Made by a program: the position numbers and the translations under genes | Part shown: piece by piece, positions 49,175 through 60,079 of the stretch | Numbering within the stretch: position 1 is the first letter of the stretch | Layout of the letters: the number at the start of each line of letters is the position of its first letter | The notes under the pieces: model-generated | What the model was told of the DNA's origin: nothing | Seen by the model: the letters and a program-made list of their open reading frames with translations, nothing else | Database searches by the model: none | NCBI RefSeq assembly: GCF_007858975.2 | Contig: NZ_CP042220.2 | Coordinates: forward strand, 2,976,001 to 3,040,000 | Origin: Dickeya poaceiphila | Lineage (GTDB): Bacteria; Pseudomonadota; Gammaproteobacteria; Enterobacterales; Enterobacteriaceae | Direction of reading: 5' to 3' | Length of the DNA stretch: 64,000 bases

Positions 49175-50479
49175 TTAGGCAGTCGCAGTCTGGTTCATCA
49201 GCTCGTTAAAGCTAACCGCTTTCTCTACCACTTTCGCCTTGGACAACAAAGCTTCAATCGCCTGCTCTTCCAGCGCGACGTTACGCATGTTGTTCATCAT
49301 CTCTTTGTTTTTCTTGTAATACTCAACCACTTCACGCGGATCTTCATACGCAGATGCGATTTCATCGATCAATGTGTTGACGCGATCTTCGTCAGCTTTC
49401 AGCTCGTTAGATTCAATCACTTCGCCCAGTAGCAGACCAACCACTACACGACGTTTAGCCTGCTCTTCGAACAGTTCACGCGGCAATTCCAGAGCTTGTT
49501 TTTCGTTGCCGCCGAAACGCTGAGCCGCCTGACGGCGCAGAACGTCAACTTCGTTGTCGATCAATGCAGCCGGCACGTCAATCTCGTTGGCCTTCACCAG
49601 ACCATCGATAACCTGAGATTTCACACGGTTGCGAATCGCACCTTTCAGTTCACGCTCCATGTTTTTGCGCACTTCAGCACGCAGGCCTTCCAGAGAACCG
49701 TCTTCAACGCCGAAACGCTTGATGAAATCGGCAGTCAGTTCCGGCAGCTCACGCTCTTCCACTTTCTTCAGTACGATAGCGAACCTGGCGTCCTGACCTT
49801 TCAGGTTTTCAGCGTGGTAGTCTTCCGGGAATTTCACATCAATAGTGAACTCATCACCCGCTTTGTGGCCAACAATTCCATCCTCAAAACCAGGGATCAT
49901 ACGGCCCTGACCCATAGCCAGAACGAAATCGGAAGCTTTACCGCCTTCGAACTCTTCACCGCCAACAGAACCGTTGAAATCGATGGTTACGCGATCTTCA
50001 GTTGCCGCAGCGCGATCAGTTTCTTTCCAGGTTGCCTGCTGCTTGCGCAGAGTATCCAGCATACCGTCCACATCAACGTCAGATACGTCTACCAACGGTT
50101 TTTCAACTTCGATGGTATCCAGACCTTTCAGTTCAACTTCCGGATAAACTTCGAACTCTACAGTGTAAGTAAAATCGCCACCGATCTGGTATTCGCCCGG
50201 AACATAGTTCGGCGCGCCAGCCGGGTTGATTTTTTCTTTGATGATGGCATCAACGAAGTGACGCTGCATCAGATCGCCCAACACGTCCTGACGGACGGAG
50301 GCGCCATAACGCTGTTCAACAATTTTCGCCGGCACTTTGCCTTTGCGGAAACCATCGATACGAACTTTTTTAGCCACACTGACCAATTCGCTCTTAACAG
50401 CATTCTCAATGCTGTCAGCAGCAACGGTAATCGTTACGCGGCGCCCAAGGCCTTGAGTGGTTTCAACTGAAACTTGCAT
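49175..50479 (-). CDS. tig: Trigger factor
   Basis: Trigger factor binds at the ribosome exit and shields nascent chains. The 434-residue protein has the ribosome-binding tail ([19 protein letters not shown] with the signature GFRKGKVP), a PPIase FKBP-type domain (about residues 150-245, [32 protein letters not shown]) and a long helical chaperone domain. Length and order match E. coli. A candidate sigma-70 promoter (TCGACT-N17-TATAAT) lies about 180 bases upstream and the gene ends in its own terminator. Confidence 0.97.
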   Translation of the reverse strand: MQVSVETTQGLGRRVTITVAADSIENAVKSELVSVAKKVRIDGFRKGKVPAKIVEQRYGASVRQDVLGDLMQRHFVDAIIKEKINPAGAPNYVPGEYQIGGDFTYTVEFEVYPEVELKGLDTIEVEKPLVDVSDVDVDGMLDTLRKQQATWKETDRAAATEDRVTIDFNGSVGGEEFEGGKASDFVLAMGQGRMIPGFEDGIVGHKAGDEFTIDVKFPEDYHAENLKGQDARFAIVLKKVEERELPELTADFIKRFGVEDGSLEGLRAEVRKNMERELKGAIRNRVKSQVIDGLVKANEIDVPAALIDNEVDVLRRQAAQRFGGNEKQALELPRELFEEQAKRRVVVGLLLGEVIESNELKADEDRVNTLIDEIASAYEDPREVVEYYKKNKEMMNNMRNVALEEQAIEALLSKAKVVEKAVSFNELMNQTATA

Positions 50480-50790
50480 CTTGTTACCTCAAAAAATCAC
50501 AGTGCTCGGTCAACCCCAGAGGCCGTGTTCATAAAGCGCCCAGGGGCAACCTTGTTGATCACAGTCTCACAGAACCAGGATGGCCACTTTACCGGACCAG
50601 TTCCCTATAGTTAGTCAGAAGCGTCCCGAATACATTCCGGAAAATAAGACGCGGCATTATAGCGGCATCAATAGAGCGAGTCGAGGAGAGTAACCAGACT
50701 ATTGGCGGAGGACTTTCACACTTTCTGTCTTCAATCACCGCAGGTCACCTGTAAATCGCCGCAAATGCTGTGAGTGAGTATATTCAGCAT
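50480..50790. other. Intergenic region between tig and bolA
   Basis: A 311-base gap upstream of tig and downstream of bolA, both on the minus strand. It holds the candidate tig promoter. I saw nothing else supportable in it. Confidence 0.5.
50656..50684 (-). promoter_or_regulatory. Candidate sigma-70 promoter of tig
   Basis: TCGACT and TATAAT are separated by 17 bases on the minus strand; the -10 is perfect and the -35 moderate. The leader would be about 170 bases. Confidence 0.55.
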
Positions 50791-51105
50791 TCAGAGCTGT
50801 AGCCCCGCACCGCCGCAGGGAGGAGACAAGGGCGCCGTCATTTGCAAATCCAGCCACTCTTTCGGCGTATAAGTATGCAACGCCAGTGCATGTACTGTCC
50901 CAGCCAGCTCATCAGCTAACACGCGATAAATCGCGCGATGACGACTGATAGCCCGTTCACCAGAAAAATGCTCGCTAACCAACACCACCTTGAAATGGCT
51001 CTCAGAACCGACCGGTACATTGTGGCGATGACTTTCATCAGTAACTTCAAGGTGTTGCGGTTCGAATTCAGCACGCAACTTAGTTTCTATCTTTTCACGA
51101 ATCAT
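50791..51105 (-). CDS. bolA: BolA family transcriptional regulator / Grx partner
   Basis: The 104-residue BolA protein acts in cell-shape and stress responses and partners with monothiol glutaredoxins on [2Fe-2S] clusters. It starts [21 protein letters not shown] and has the conserved [21 protein letters not shown] segment, the ferrous-cluster histidine in [13 protein letters not shown], and a short low-complexity tail. It precedes yajG in the opposite direction, the same order as in E. coli. Confidence 0.96.
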   Translation of the reverse strand: MIREKIETKLRAEFEPQHLEVTDESHRHNVPVGSESHFKVVLVSEHFSGERAISRHRAIYRVLADELAGTVHALALHTYTPKEWLDLQMTAPLSPPCGGAGLQL

Positions 51106-51430
51106 AGGGTTACCTTTTCAGAGATTAGTGAAATTAATCTCAACAAAACGGTTTTTATCATGAGTTGCGCGCTTATCCACTTCAATTTTAGTCATTTTTT
51201 GATTATTAATGGAGAAGAACTGATTGTCAGGATACGCGGCGACGGCAGAGACGTCACTCCAGTACGACATTATCCGATTTCAGACCGCATTCACGCCAGA
51301 TTCAATGGAAAAAATGAATGCAGCTCAGCAGGATACTGACTACTTTCTGCTCTTTCCCTTGTCCAAGACAATGTTATTATACTGCCCTATGTTTATCAGC
51401 CAACCACCGTTTTATGACGAGAAGACACAC

Positions 51431-52009
51431 ATGTTAAAAAAATTTATTTTCCCGTTGTTCGCCGCACTCGTGCTGGCGGGATGCGCCAGTAAAAGCAACA
51501 CGCTGGATGTCACGCCAAAAATAACACTGCCGTCGCAGGACCCAACCTTAATGGGCGTGACCATTAGCATCAATGGCGTAGACCAGCGTGCCGACCAGTC
51601 ACTGGCACGAGTCAACCGAGATGGTCAACTGGTTACCCTGACACCATCGCGCGATCTGCGATTCCTGCTGCAAGAGGTGCTGGAGAAACAGATGTCTGCC
51701 AGAGGTTATATGATTGGCACTGGTGGTCCAGTCGCGCTGCAGGTGGTGGTTAACACGCTGTATGCCGATGTCGCCGAAGGCAATTTGCGCTACAACATTA
51801 CCACCAAAGCGGATATCTCCATCATCGCACAGGCAGCCAACGGCAATAAGCAAATCAAAAACTACCGCGCCAGCTATAATGTACAAGGCGCACTTACCGC
51901 CACCAACAGCAAGATTACCGAGTCGGTTAATCAGGTGCTGAGTGATGTTATCAATGATATGGCCCAGGACACCAGCATCAGCACATTCATCAAAACTAAC
52001 TCTCGCTAA
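51431..52009 (+). CDS. yajG: YajG-family lipoprotein
   Basis: A 192-residue lipoprotein whose signal ends in a lipobox at residue 18 (MLKKFIFPLFAALVLAGC). Ala then Ser after Cys suggests the outer membrane. The body (NTLDVTPKITLPSQDPTLMGVTISINGVDQR and the C-terminal LSDVINDMAQDTSISTFIK) is the YajG domain of unknown function. The ATG at 51431 has a GAGAAG ribosome site; an in-frame open stretch upstream is not conserved. It lies 58 bases before ampG, and E. coli also has yajG-ampG, so co-transcription is likely. Confidence 0.93.
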   Translation: MLKKFIFPLFAALVLAGCASKSNTLDVTPKITLPSQDPTLMGVTISINGVDQRADQSLARVNRDGQLVTLTPSRDLRFLLQEVLEKQMSARGYMIGTGGPVALQVVVNTLYADVAEGNLRYNITTKADISIIAQAANGNKQIKNYRASYNVQGALTATNSKITESVNQVLSDVINDMAQDTSISTFIKTNSR

Positions 52010-52067
52010 CGGTATATTCTGCCGTACCTCCCTTGCCCTCCACAGGGCAAGGGAACAAGGACCTCAT

Positions 52068-53537
52068 ATGCTCAGCCGCTTTTTTTCGCCTTTCCGTGAA
52101 CGCAACCGCGCCATTCTTCTGATTCTGGGTTTTGCCTCAGGCTTACCGCTGGCACTGACCTCCGGTACGTTGCAGGCATGGATGACCGTGGAAAATGTGG
52201 ATCTGAAAACCATCGGATTCTTTTCTCTGGTAGGGCAGGCTTATGTTTTCAAATTTCTGTGGTCACCACTGATGGATCGCTACACGCCGCCATTTATGGG
52301 GCGTCGCCGCGGCTGGCTCTTAGTAACGCAATTGTTGCTGGTGGCAGCCATTGCCTTTATCGGCACGTTGGATCCATCTCAACATCTATGGTGGCTGGCG
52401 CTGTTGGCTGTCATCATTGCGTTCTGCTCTGCCTCACAAGACATTGTATTTGACGCGTACAAAACCGATTTATTGCCACCTGAAGAACGAGGCAACGGCG
52501 CCGCCATTTCTGTTCTGGGTTATCGCCTGGCCATGCTGGTTTCCGGCGGTCTGGCATTATGGATTGCTGATCGTTTTCTCGGCTGGCACGCTACGTATTG
52601 GCTGATGGCCAGTCTTTTATTGCTGTGCACAATAGCGACCTTGCTTTCACCAGAACCCATCGTCAGCGAACCGGCACCGCGCACCCTTGAACAGGCGGTC
52701 CTCGCACCATTGAAAGATTTTTTCAGCCGCAACAATGCCTGGCTGATTCTGATGCTGATTGTATTGTACAAGCTGGGAGATGCGTTTGCCGTCAGCCTCA
52801 GCACCACTTTTTTGATTCGGGGAGTCGGCTTCAATCCAGGTGAGGTAGGGTTAGTCAACAAGACGCTGGGGTTGTTCGCCACAATTATCGGTGCGTTGTA
52901 CGGCGGAGTGTTGATGCAACGCTGGACGCTGTTCCGGTCTCTGATGGTGTTCGGCCTGCTCCAAGCAGTATCGAATGCCGGTTACTGGTTACTGGCTATC
53001 ACAGACAAACAGTTGCTCACCATGGCATCAGCGGTATTTCTGGAAAACCTATGTGGCGGCATGGGAACCACTGCCTTTGTGGCATTATTGATGACACTTT
53101 GTAACAAGTCATTTTCAGCAACCCAATTTGCTCTGTTATCCGCACTTTCAGCCGTAGGACGCGTTTATGTCGGCCCAATTGCCGGCTGGTTTGTGGAACT
53201 GTACGGATGGGCATGGTTTTACCTGTCGTCTATCATCATCGCCATTCCGGGGTTGCTTGTGCTGAACATTTGCCGATCATCGCTGGAACTGGCGCAATCG
53301 GGCAGCACTTTTCCGCATCGACATGCCTATCCGCATCTTTATGCGTTGGCTTCCAGGTTGTTTTTTGTCGGTTGTATTTTGTTTGCTGGCGGCCTGCTTT
53401 TCTGGGGAATGCTGGGTCTGGGCTGGCTAGAAAATACCCATCTAAAAAACATACTGATGACTGCAGGAGTGACACTTGCAACAATAGCGATTTTGCTTGG
53501 CGGTCTGCTTGACTATCTGTCTTGGCATCGCCATTAA
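52068..53537 (+). CDS. ampG: Muropeptide permease AmpG
   Basis: AmpG is an inner-membrane MFS permease that imports GlcNAc-anhydroMurNAc peptides from the periplasm for cell-wall recycling and thereby feeds beta-lactamase induction where AmpR-AmpC exists. With the chosen start it has 489 residues and about twelve to fourteen helices. It begins MLSRFFSPFRERNRAILLILGFASGLPLAL and has the conserved SGTLQAWM and FLWSPLMDRYTPPFMGRRRGW loops and ASQDIVFDAYKTDLLPPEERGNG. The start at 52068 has AAGGA upstream; the longer open frame reaches back into yajG. No AmpC or AmpR is in the window. Confidence 0.95.
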   Translation: MLSRFFSPFRERNRAILLILGFASGLPLALTSGTLQAWMTVENVDLKTIGFFSLVGQAYVFKFLWSPLMDRYTPPFMGRRRGWLLVTQLLLVAAIAFIGTLDPSQHLWWLALLAVIIAFCSASQDIVFDAYKTDLLPPEERGNGAAISVLGYRLAMLVSGGLALWIADRFLGWHATYWLMASLLLLCTIATLLSPEPIVSEPAPRTLEQAVLAPLKDFFSRNNAWLILMLIVLYKLGDAFAVSLSTTFLIRGVGFNPGEVGLVNKTLGLFATIIGALYGGVLMQRWTLFRSLMVFGLLQAVSNAGYWLLAITDKQLLTMASAVFLENLCGGMGTTAFVALLMTLCNKSFSATQFALLSALSAVGRVYVGPIAGWFVELYGWAWFYLSSIIIAIPGLLVLNICRSSLELAQSGSTFPHRHAYPHLYALASRLFFVGCILFAGGLLFWGMLGLGWLENTHLKNILMTAGVTLATIAILLGGLLDYLSWHRH

Positions 53538-53632
53538 ATCCGATGGTTTAACTCAATTAAAACAAGCTATCGATAAAAAACGTAGCCTCGTCATTTATTA
53601 TCACTTTATTAAATTATTTTTCTTCCCAATCC

Positions 53633-53644
53633 CTAAATAGCTTC
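53633..53644. repeat. Left terminal inverted repeat of IS630 element
   Basis: CTAAATAGCTTC is repeated in reverse at the right end. The TA at 53634-53635 is one copy of the target duplication, so the element proper starts at 53636. Confidence 0.8.
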
Positions 53645-54787
53645 GCCAAATAGTAGATCACTTGAAGGGAACTCAGTCCGAGTTGAGCGATCTGATCAAT
53701 CGCCAAACATCACAAACCACCAACCGGACTGAGCGATGCCGATCATAGCAGCAATCCCTGATGAAGAACGACAACTGATGTGCAAAGAAGCCCAACAAAC
53801 ACGCGATAAAAATTATGCCAGACGACTCATTGCCATGCTGATGTTGCATCGGGGAATGACCGTCACCGAGGTTGCCAGACTGCTCTGTGCTGCGCGTTCA
53901 TCCGTCGGAAGATGGATAAACTGGTTTACTTTACAGGGTGTTGAAGGACTCAAGAGCCTCAGACCCGGTCGTGCGCCTTGCTGGCCGGTCGCCGATATCC
54001 AGCGTGTGCTTCCCTTGCTGGTTCAACGTTCGCCGAAGGATTTCGGCTGGCTGCGCTCCCGTTGGAGTACGGAGTTACTGACCCGTATCGTCAACCGGCT
54101 TTTTGACGTGGCACTTCACCGTTCCACCCTGTACCGATACCTCAAACAGGCCGGTATGGTCTGGCGCAGAGCCGCACCGACGCTGAAAATCAGGGACCCG
54201 TATTATGATGAAAAGCGGCTTGCCATCGAGCAGGCGCTGGCTCAGGGCTCAGCGGCTAATCCTGTGTTTTATCAGGATGAAGTTGATATCGACCTGAACC
54301 CGAAAATCGGTGCCGACTGGATGCCCAAAGGGCAGCAGAAGCGTATCGCCACGCCGGGACAGAACCAGAAACATTATCTGGCTGGCGCACTGCATTCGGT
54401 GACGGGCAGAGTCTCCTACGTTAGTGGCAACAGCAAGAGTTCTGATTTATTTATCAAACTGTTAGAGGTATTACGACGCATATACCGGCGGGCAAAAACC
54501 ATTACGTTGGTGGTTGATAACTACATCATCCATAAAAGCCACAAAGTGGAGCGCTGGCTGGCGGAGAACAGCAAGTTCCGGCTGCTGTTTCTGCCGACCT
54601 ATTCGCCGTGGCTGAATCCGATAGAGCGATTGTGGCTGTCGTTACACGAAACGATAACGCGAAACCATCAGTGCCGGTACCTGTGGCAGTTACTGAAACA
54701 GGTAACGCAATTTATGAATGCAGCTTCACCGTTTCCCGGCAACCAACCTGGCCTGGCTAAAGTGGAGCGGTAATATGAGAAGCTATT
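53636..54787 (+). mobile_element. IS630-family insertion sequence, intact
   Basis: A 1152-base element bounded by inverted ends (AATAGCTTC... and ...GAAGCTATT) and flanked by TA on both sides, the target site IS630 members choose and duplicate. It carries one intact transposase gene in the plus direction. The ends keep partial similarity further in (for example CACTT). It lies between ampG and the cyo promoter, and both neighbours look uninterrupted. The full reading frame and clean ends suggest a recent insertion. Confidence 0.88.
53736..54773 (+). CDS. IS630-family transposase
   Basis: The 345-residue DDE transposase cuts and pastes the element at TA sites. The N-terminal half has a winged helix-turn-helix region (MTVTEVARLLCAARSSVGRWINWFTLQGVEGL). 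The catalytic triad is visible as Asp in FYQDEVDIDLNPKIG, Asp in LVVDNYIIHK and Glu in YSPWLNPIERLWLSLH, the D-D-E order of the IS630/Tc1 superfamily. The sequence closely resembles an IS630 transposase seen in Shigella and E. coli strains (from memory). No frameshift or stop interrupts it. Confidence 0.95.
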   Translation: MPIIAAIPDEERQLMCKEAQQTRDKNYARRLIAMLMLHRGMTVTEVARLLCAARSSVGRWINWFTLQGVEGLKSLRPGRAPCWPVADIQRVLPLLVQRSPKDFGWLRSRWSTELLTRIVNRLFDVALHRSTLYRYLKQAGMVWRRAAPTLKIRDPYYDEKRLAIEQALAQGSAANPVFYQDEVDIDLNPKIGADWMPKGQQKRIATPGQNQKHYLAGALHSVTGRVSYVSGNSKSSDLFIKLLEVLRRIYRRAKTITLVVDNYIIHKSHKVERWLAENSKFRLLFLPTYSPWLNPIERLWLSLHETITRNHQCRYLWQLLKQVTQFMNAASPFPGNQPGLAKVER

Positions 54788-54790
54788 TAG
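54779..54790. repeat. Right terminal inverted repeat of IS630 element
   Basis: GAAGCTATTTAG is the exact inverse of the left end. The TA at 54788-54789 is the second copy of the target duplication, just outside the element. Confidence 0.8.
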
Positions 54791-55121
54791 TGATTCAGAA
54801 ACATTTATTTTATTGCCTTTAATAATTCAGTCCAATTACGTTAATTCATGCAACGTTACAGAAACCAAGCATTAACACAAAACAAAATAGTGTTCAGAAA
54901 TAGTTGTAATTCCTGAAAAGCGATACATACTTTTTTATAGACGGTTTACCCACTGTTTTTAAAAGTAATTTTAAGAAATGCATCTCAAATGTGATATGTC
55001 AGGCAAAAGCTGTAAACAACAGACTGACATCTCTTTAATGATGTTTACAGTGTGGTAACCTTCCCGTAAAATGCCCGCTCGCATGAAATGACAATAGAGC
55101 CCTTGTAATTGAGGTCGCTAG
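54788..55121. other. cyo upstream region between IS and cyoA
   Basis: A 334-base AT-rich stretch without a gene. It holds the cyo promoter near its right end (listed). In E. coli this region binds ArcA and Fnr for oxygen control; I did not identify those sites with confidence. Confidence 0.55.
55044..55072 (+). promoter_or_regulatory. Sigma-70 promoter of cyoABCDE
   Basis: TTTACA and TAAAAT are separated by exactly 17 bases, starting 78 bases before cyoA. Both hexamers match the consensus at five of six positions. Confidence 0.8.
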
Positions 55122-56072
55122 ATGAGACTCAGGAAATACAATAAAATTTTTGGGATGTTGTCTTTAATCGCCGCCACACTGCTTCTCAGTGGTTGCGATA
55201 TGGCATTGATGAACCCCAAAGGACAAGTCGGGTTAGAGCAACGTTCGTTGATACTGACAGCACTCGGTTTGATGCTGATCGTTGTTATCCCGGTGATCAT
55301 TATGACGATTGCCTTCGCCTGGAAGTTCAGAGCCTCCAACGAAAAAGCGAAGTACACGCCAAACTGGTCGCACTCTAACAAAATCGAAGCCGTTGTCTGG
55401 ACGGTTCCCATCATCATTATCCTCATCCTTGGGACAATCACTTGGAAAACCACCCATTCGCTTGATCCTTACAAGCCTTTGGACTCCAATGTCAAACCCA
55501 TCAATGTTGAAGTGGTGTCTCTTGACTGGAAATGGCTGTTCATCTACCCGGATCTTGGCATTGCCACGGTTAATGAACTGGCATTCCCGACCAACGTTCC
55601 GGTCAACTTCAAGATTACGTCCGATACGGTGATGAACTCCTTCTTTATTCCACGTCTTGGTGGTCAGATTTACGCCATGGCAGGGATGCAGACGCAGTTA
55701 CACTTAATCGCCAACGAACCTGGCAAGTATGACGGTATCTCCGGCGGCTATAGCGGTAAAGGGTTCTCTGGCATGAAATTCACCGCCATTGCGACCCCGA
55801 ATCAGCAAGCGTTTGACCAATGGGTTGAGAATGTACGCAAGTCATCCAAGACGCTGAGTACGATGAATGACTTTAACAAACTGGCGCAACCTACCGAGTA
55901 CCATCCGGTAGAGTACTACTCTCAGGTTCAACCTGAACTGTTTAGCCAGATCATTACCAAGTTCATTGGCAACAACATGAACATGCAGCACGGTGCAGAA
56001 AGCGAGCCTAAAAAAGTAGAAGGTATGCAGAACCACCAAGGCATGAACATGAGCGAGCACTCCTCTCATTAA
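55122..56072 (+). CDS. cyoA: Cytochrome bo3 ubiquinol oxidase subunit II CyoA
   Basis: CyoA is the quinol-binding-side subunit of the proton-pumping terminal oxidase used at high oxygen. The 316-residue precursor is a lipoprotein (acylated Cys at residue 25 in LLLSGCDM) with two membrane helices and a periplasmic cupredoxin domain ([24 protein letters not shown] ... [21 protein letters not shown]). The CuA ligand motif of cytochrome c oxidases (CSELCGxxH) is absent, as expected for a quinol oxidase. It starts the cyoABCDE operon. Confidence 0.97.
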   Translation: MRLRKYNKIFGMLSLIAATLLLSGCDMALMNPKGQVGLEQRSLILTALGLMLIVVIPVIIMTIAFAWKFRASNEKAKYTPNWSHSNKIEAVVWTVPIIIILILGTITWKTTHSLDPYKPLDSNVKPINVEVVSLDWKWLFIYPDLGIATVNELAFPTNVPVNFKITSDTVMNSFFIPRLGGQIYAMAGMQTQLHLIANEPGKYDGISGGYSGKGFSGMKFTAIATPNQQAFDQWVENVRKSSKTLSTMNDFNKLAQPTEYHPVEYYSQVQPELFSQIITKFIGNNMNMQHGAESEPKKVEGMQNHQGMNMSEHSSH

Positions 56073-56092
56073 AAGGAGCCGAGGGATAAACG

Positions 56093-58084
56093 ATGTTCGG
56101 AAAATTAACTCTTGATGCGATCCCCTACCATGAACCGATTATCATGGTCACGGTGGCAGCAATCATTCTAGGCGGATTAGCGCTGCTGGCTGCCGTTACC
56201 TACTTTGGTAAATGGAAATGGCTATGGTCCGAATGGTTCACCTCGGTGGACCACAAGAAAATCGGTATCATGTATATCATCGTCGGTCTGGTGATGATGT
56301 TGCGTGGCTTCGCCGATGCCGTCATGATGCGTGGACAGCAGGTACTGGCTTCTGCCGGTGAGGCAGGTTTTCTTAACCCTCACCATTATGACCAGATCTT
56401 CACCGCGCATGGCGTAATTATGATCTTCTTCGTGGCAACGCCGTTCGTGGTTGGCCTGATGAACATAGCGGTTCCACTGCAGATCGGCGCACGCGATGTT
56501 GCCTTCCCCTTCCTGAACTCACTGAGCTTCTGGCTGTTTGTTGCCGGCGTTATCCTGATCAACCTGTCGTTGGGGATCGGGGAATTCGCCCAGACCGGTT
56601 GGGTGGCCTATCCGCCGTTGTCAGGTAAGGAGTACAGTCCCGGTGTGGGGGTAGACTACTGGATATGGAGTCTCCAGATTTCCGGCGTAGGTACCACGCT
56701 GACTGGTGTTAACTTCTTCGCCACTATCATGAAAATGCGCGCGCCTGGCATGAGCCTGATGAAAATGCCGGTGTTTACCTGGACGGCGCTGTGCACCAAC
56801 ATACTGATTATTGTTGCGTTCCCGATTCTGACGGTGACCATTGCGTTACTGACGCTGGACCGTTACCTCGGCACCCATTTCTTTACCAATGATATGGGTG
56901 GCAACATGATGATGTACATCAATCTGATTTGGGCTTGGGGCCATCCGGAAGTGTACATTCTGGTTCTGCCGGTCTTCGGTATTTACTCCGAAGTGGTGGC
57001 GACCTTCTGTAAGAAACGTCTGTTTGGTTATACCTCGCTGGTATGGGCAACTATCGCCATTACCGTTTTGTCGTTCATCGTCTGGCTGCACCACTTCTTC
57101 ACTATGGGATCAGGAGCCAACGTCAACGCCTTCTTCGGTATAGCGACGATGATTATTTCAATCCCGACCGGGGTTAAAATCTTCAACTGGCTGTTCACCA
57201 TGTATCAGGGGCGCATTCAACCGCACTCCGCCATGCTGTGGACGACAGGCTTCATCATCACCTTCTCCATCGGTGGTATGACTGGGGTACTGCTGGCTGT
57301 GCCGGGCGCCAACTTTGTGCTGCATAACAGTTTGTTCCTAATCGCCCACTTCCATAACGTCATCATCGGCGGCGTAGTATTTGGCTGCTTTGCCGGTATC
57401 ACTTACTGGTTCCCGAAAGCGTTTGGCTTCAAGCTGAATGAAACCTGGGGTAAGCGTGCCTTCTGGTGCTGGCTCATTGGTTTCTTCGTTGCCTTTATGC
57501 CGCTGTATGCACTGGGTTTCATGGGAATGACCCGCCGTCTGAGCCAGCAGATCAACCCGGAATTCCATCCACTGTTAGTCGTGGCCTCTATTGGTGCTGG
57601 CCTGATTGCACTGGGAGTGGTATGCCAGGTTATCCAGTTTGCCGTCAGTATCCGCGACCGTAACCAGAACCGCGATCTGACCGGCGATCCGTGGGATGCT
57701 CGTACTCTTGAATGGGCAACCTCCTCGCCGCCGCCGTTCTACAACTTTGCTATCGTGCCACATGTTCAGGAACGTGATGCATTCTGGGAAACCAAGGAAA
57801 AAGGCGAAGCCTATCGGAAACCGACAAAATATGAAGAAATTCATATGCCGAAAAATACCGGTGCCGGTGTGATCATCTCGGCGTTCAGCCTGGTGTTTGG
57901 CTTCGCTATGATCTGGTACATCTGGTGGCTGGCAATTATCGGTTTTGTGGGCATGATTGCGACCTGGATCGTCCACAGCTTTAATCAGGACGTGGATTAC
58001 TACGTGCCGGTTAACGAGGTCGAACACATCGAAAATCAAAACTTCGATAAACTCAGCAAGGCAGGCGTGAAAAATGTCCACTGA
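56093..58084 (+). CDS. cyoB: Cytochrome bo3 ubiquinol oxidase subunit I CyoB
   Basis: The 663-residue core subunit holds haem b, haem o3 and CuB and reduces oxygen to water. The metal ligands are visible: His in [11 protein letters not shown] (low-spin haem), the CuB cross-linked pair in [14 protein letters not shown], the adjacent histidines in WLHHFFTMG, and the haem ligands in [12 protein letters not shown]. The D-channel residues lie in the expected N-terminal region. There are about fifteen membrane helices. It overlaps cyoC by 11 bases. Confidence 0.98.
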   Translation: MFGKLTLDAIPYHEPIIMVTVAAIILGGLALLAAVTYFGKWKWLWSEWFTSVDHKKIGIMYIIVGLVMMLRGFADAVMMRGQQVLASAGEAGFLNPHHYDQIFTAHGVIMIFFVATPFVVGLMNIAVPLQIGARDVAFPFLNSLSFWLFVAGVILINLSLGIGEFAQTGWVAYPPLSGKEYSPGVGVDYWIWSLQISGVGTTLTGVNFFATIMKMRAPGMSLMKMPVFTWTALCTNILIIVAFPILTVTIALLTLDRYLGTHFFTNDMGGNMMMYINLIWAWGHPEVYILVLPVFGIYSEVVATFCKKRLFGYTSLVWATIAITVLSFIVWLHHFFTMGSGANVNAFFGIATMIISIPTGVKIFNWLFTMYQGRIQPHSAMLWTTGFIITFSIGGMTGVLLAVPGANFVLHNSLFLIAHFHNVIIGGVVFGCFAGITYWFPKAFGFKLNETWGKRAFWCWLIGFFVAFMPLYALGFMGMTRRLSQQINPEFHPLLVVASIGAGLIALGVVCQVIQFAVSIRDRNQNRDLTGDPWDARTLEWATSSPPPFYNFAIVPHVQERDAFWETKEKGEAYRKPTKYEEIHMPKNTGAGVIISAFSLVFGFAMIWYIWWLAIIGFVGMIATWIVHSFNQDVDYYVPVNEVEHIENQNFDKLSKAGVKNVH

Positions 58085-58688
58085 TACGTTAACTCATCAC
58101 AATGCAGCCCATGCAGAGCATGGGCATCACGACACCGGTGCTAATAAAGTCTTCGGTTTCTGGATTTACCTGATGAGCGACTGCATCCTGTTCGGGATGT
58201 TGTTCGCGACCTACTCCGTTCTGGTGAGCGGCACGGCTGGTGGCCCGACTGGCAAGGAACTTTTCGATCTGAAGTTCGTGCTGGTAGAAACTTTCGCCCT
58301 GCTGTTCAGTAGTATTACTTACGGTATGGCGATGATTGCCATGAACAAAGGTAACAAGAGCCAGGTTAACGCCTGGCTGGGTCTTACCTTCCTGTTCGGA
58401 CTGGTGTTTATCGGGATGGAAGTCTATGAATTCCATCACCTGATCGTAGAAGGTGCAGGCCCTGACCGCAGTGCATTCCTGTCTTCCTTCTTTGCGCTGG
58501 TTGGTACTCACGGTATCCACGTGACTTCCGGCCTTATCTGGATCGCCATCATGATGATTCAGGTAACAAAATACGGCCTGACCAGTACCAATAAAACCCG
58601 TCTGATGTGCCTGAGCTTGTTCTGGCACTTCCTTGATGTGGTATGGATTTGTGTCTTCACTGTAGTTTATCTGATGGGGGCGATGTAA
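58074..58688 (+). CDS. cyoC: Cytochrome bo3 ubiquinol oxidase subunit III CyoC
   Basis: A 204-residue membrane subunit with five helices that stabilises subunit I. It starts with a His-rich cytoplasmic end ([22 protein letters not shown]) and has the conserved [24 protein letters not shown] and [14 protein letters not shown] segments. Its ATG overlaps the cyoB end, and its stop overlaps the cyoD ATG (ATGTAATG), so all three are translationally coupled. Confidence 0.97.
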   Translation: MSTDTLTHHNAAHAEHGHHDTGANKVFGFWIYLMSDCILFGMLFATYSVLVSGTAGGPTGKELFDLKFVLVETFALLFSSITYGMAMIAMNKGNKSQVNAWLGLTFLFGLVFIGMEVYEFHHLIVEGAGPDRSAFLSSFFALVGTHGIHVTSGLIWIAIMMIQVTKYGLTSTNKTRLMCLSLFWHFLDVVWICVFTVVYLMGAM

Positions 58689-59020
58689 TGAGTCATTCCA
58701 CACACGATCATGCAGGCGCCAGCCACGGTAGTGTGAAGTCCTATCTGATTGGTTTCGTCCTGTCCATCATCCTGACCGTCATTCCATTCGGTCTGGTGAT
58801 GAACGGTTCGGCGTCCCATAGCGCCATTCTGTTAACTGTGCTGGGTTGCGCTGTTATCCAGATTCTGGTTCATCTGGTGTACTTCCTGCATCTCAACACC
58901 TCATCAGAAGAGCGATGGAATCTGGTAGCCATTGTGTTTACCGCCCTGATTATCGCAATTGTGGTGGTGGGATCCCTATGGATCATGATGAACGCGCACC
59001 ACAATATGATGATTCAGTAA
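58688..59020 (+). CDS. cyoD: Cytochrome bo3 ubiquinol oxidase subunit IV CyoD
   Basis: The 110-residue subunit IV has three membrane helices after a His-rich start ([26 protein letters not shown]) and helps assemble the CuB site. I used the ATG at 58688, which shares one base with the cyoC stop; the longer open frame before it is a shadow of cyoC. Confidence 0.96.
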   Translation: MSHSTHDHAGASHGSVKSYLIGFVLSIILTVIPFGLVMNGSASHSAILLTVLGCAVIQILVHLVYFLHLNTSSEERWNLVAIVFTALIIAIVVVGSLWIMMNAHHNMMIQ

Positions 59021-59033
59021 CCGAGCCTTTTAC

Positions 59034-59927
59034 ATGATGATTAAGCAATACCTGCAGGTCACCAAACCCGGCATCATTTTTGGCAACCTGATTTCCGTTA
59101 TCGGTGGATTTTTACTGGCAGCCAAAGGCGCCATTAACTATCCACTGTTTGCCGCGACCCTTATCGGAGTGTCGCTGGTCGTTGCATCGGGTTGCGTCTT
59201 TAACAACGTTATTGATCGCGACATCGACAAAAAAATGGAGAGGACCAAGAATCGGGTTCTGGTTAAGGGGCTGATTCCGCTGAAAAATACGCTGATTTAC
59301 GCGTCGCTGTTGGGTATTGCTGGCTTTGCGTTATTGTATCTCGCGGCAAACCCGCTGGCCATGTGGCTGGCGGTGATGGGATTTGTGGTATACGTCGGCG
59401 TTTACAGCCTGTACATGAAGCGCCATTCGGTCTATGGCACCTTGATTGGCAGTCTGTCCGGTGCGGCACCGCCGGTTATCGGCTACTGTGCTGTGAGTAA
59501 TCAGTTTGACGCTGGTGCGCTGATCCTGTTGCTGATTTTCAGCCTGTGGCAAATGCCGCACTCCTACGCTATCGCGATTTTCCGCTTTAAGGATTATCAG
59601 GCCGCCAATATTCCAGTGTTGCCGGTCGTGAAAGGCATTTCTGTGGCGAAACATCATATTACGCTGTATATACTGGCGTTTATGATCGCTACTCTGATGC
59701 TGTCTCTGGGTGGTTACGCTGGGTACAAATACCTGGTGGTAGCGGCGGCAGTCAGCGTGTGGTGGCTCGGCATGGCTTTGTCCGGTTACAAACGCCCAAA
59801 TGATGACCGCGTATGGGCAAAAAAACTGTTCTTATTTTCCATCGTCGCCATAACCTCTCTGAGTGTAATGATGTCGATAGACTCAATGGCACCGGTACAG
59901 GACACCCTACTGACTTACCTGCACTGA
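59034..59927 (+). CDS. cyoE: Protohaem IX farnesyltransferase CyoE (haem O synthase)
   Basis: CyoE adds a farnesyl chain to haem b to make haem O for the oxidase. The 297-residue polytopic enzyme has the prenyl-diphosphate binding motif [18 protein letters not shown] and helices typical of the UbiA superfamily. The second conserved loop appears as [18 protein letters not shown]. It starts [21 protein letters not shown], closes the operon and is followed by a terminator. Confidence 0.97.
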   Translation: MMIKQYLQVTKPGIIFGNLISVIGGFLLAAKGAINYPLFAATLIGVSLVVASGCVFNNVIDRDIDKKMERTKNRVLVKGLIPLKNTLIYASLLGIAGFALLYLAANPLAMWLAVMGFVVYVGVYSLYMKRHSVYGTLIGSLSGAAPPVIGYCAVSNQFDAGALILLLIFSLWQMPHSYAIAIFRFKDYQAANIPVLPVVKGISVAKHHITLYILAFMIATLMLSLGGYAGYKYLVVAAAVSVWWLGMALSGYKRPNDDRVWAKKLFLFSIVAITSLSVMMSIDSMAPVQDTLLTYLH

Positions 59928-59949
59928 TCTCATCAATGTATACGACCAG

Positions 59950-59977
59950 ACAGACGGGCTTGCTCGTCTGTTTTTTT
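59950..59977 (+). terminator. Terminator of the cyo operon
   Basis: Stem ACAGACG/CGTCTGT with an eight-base loop is followed by a run of seven Ts, 22 bases after the cyoE stop. Confidence 0.85.
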
Positions 59978-60079
59978 ATTCCCTCCCCTGCTTACCAAAT
60001 TAAATACAGAAACAAACCTATCGTTTACGCCTTTTGGCGCGGGCACTAAAATAGCGCTAACGAAATATCAGAGGTAGCA

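Noticed and set aside
49496..50470. 324-codon plus-strand frame opposite tig
   Set aside because: Antisense shadow of trigger factor with no recognisable domain.
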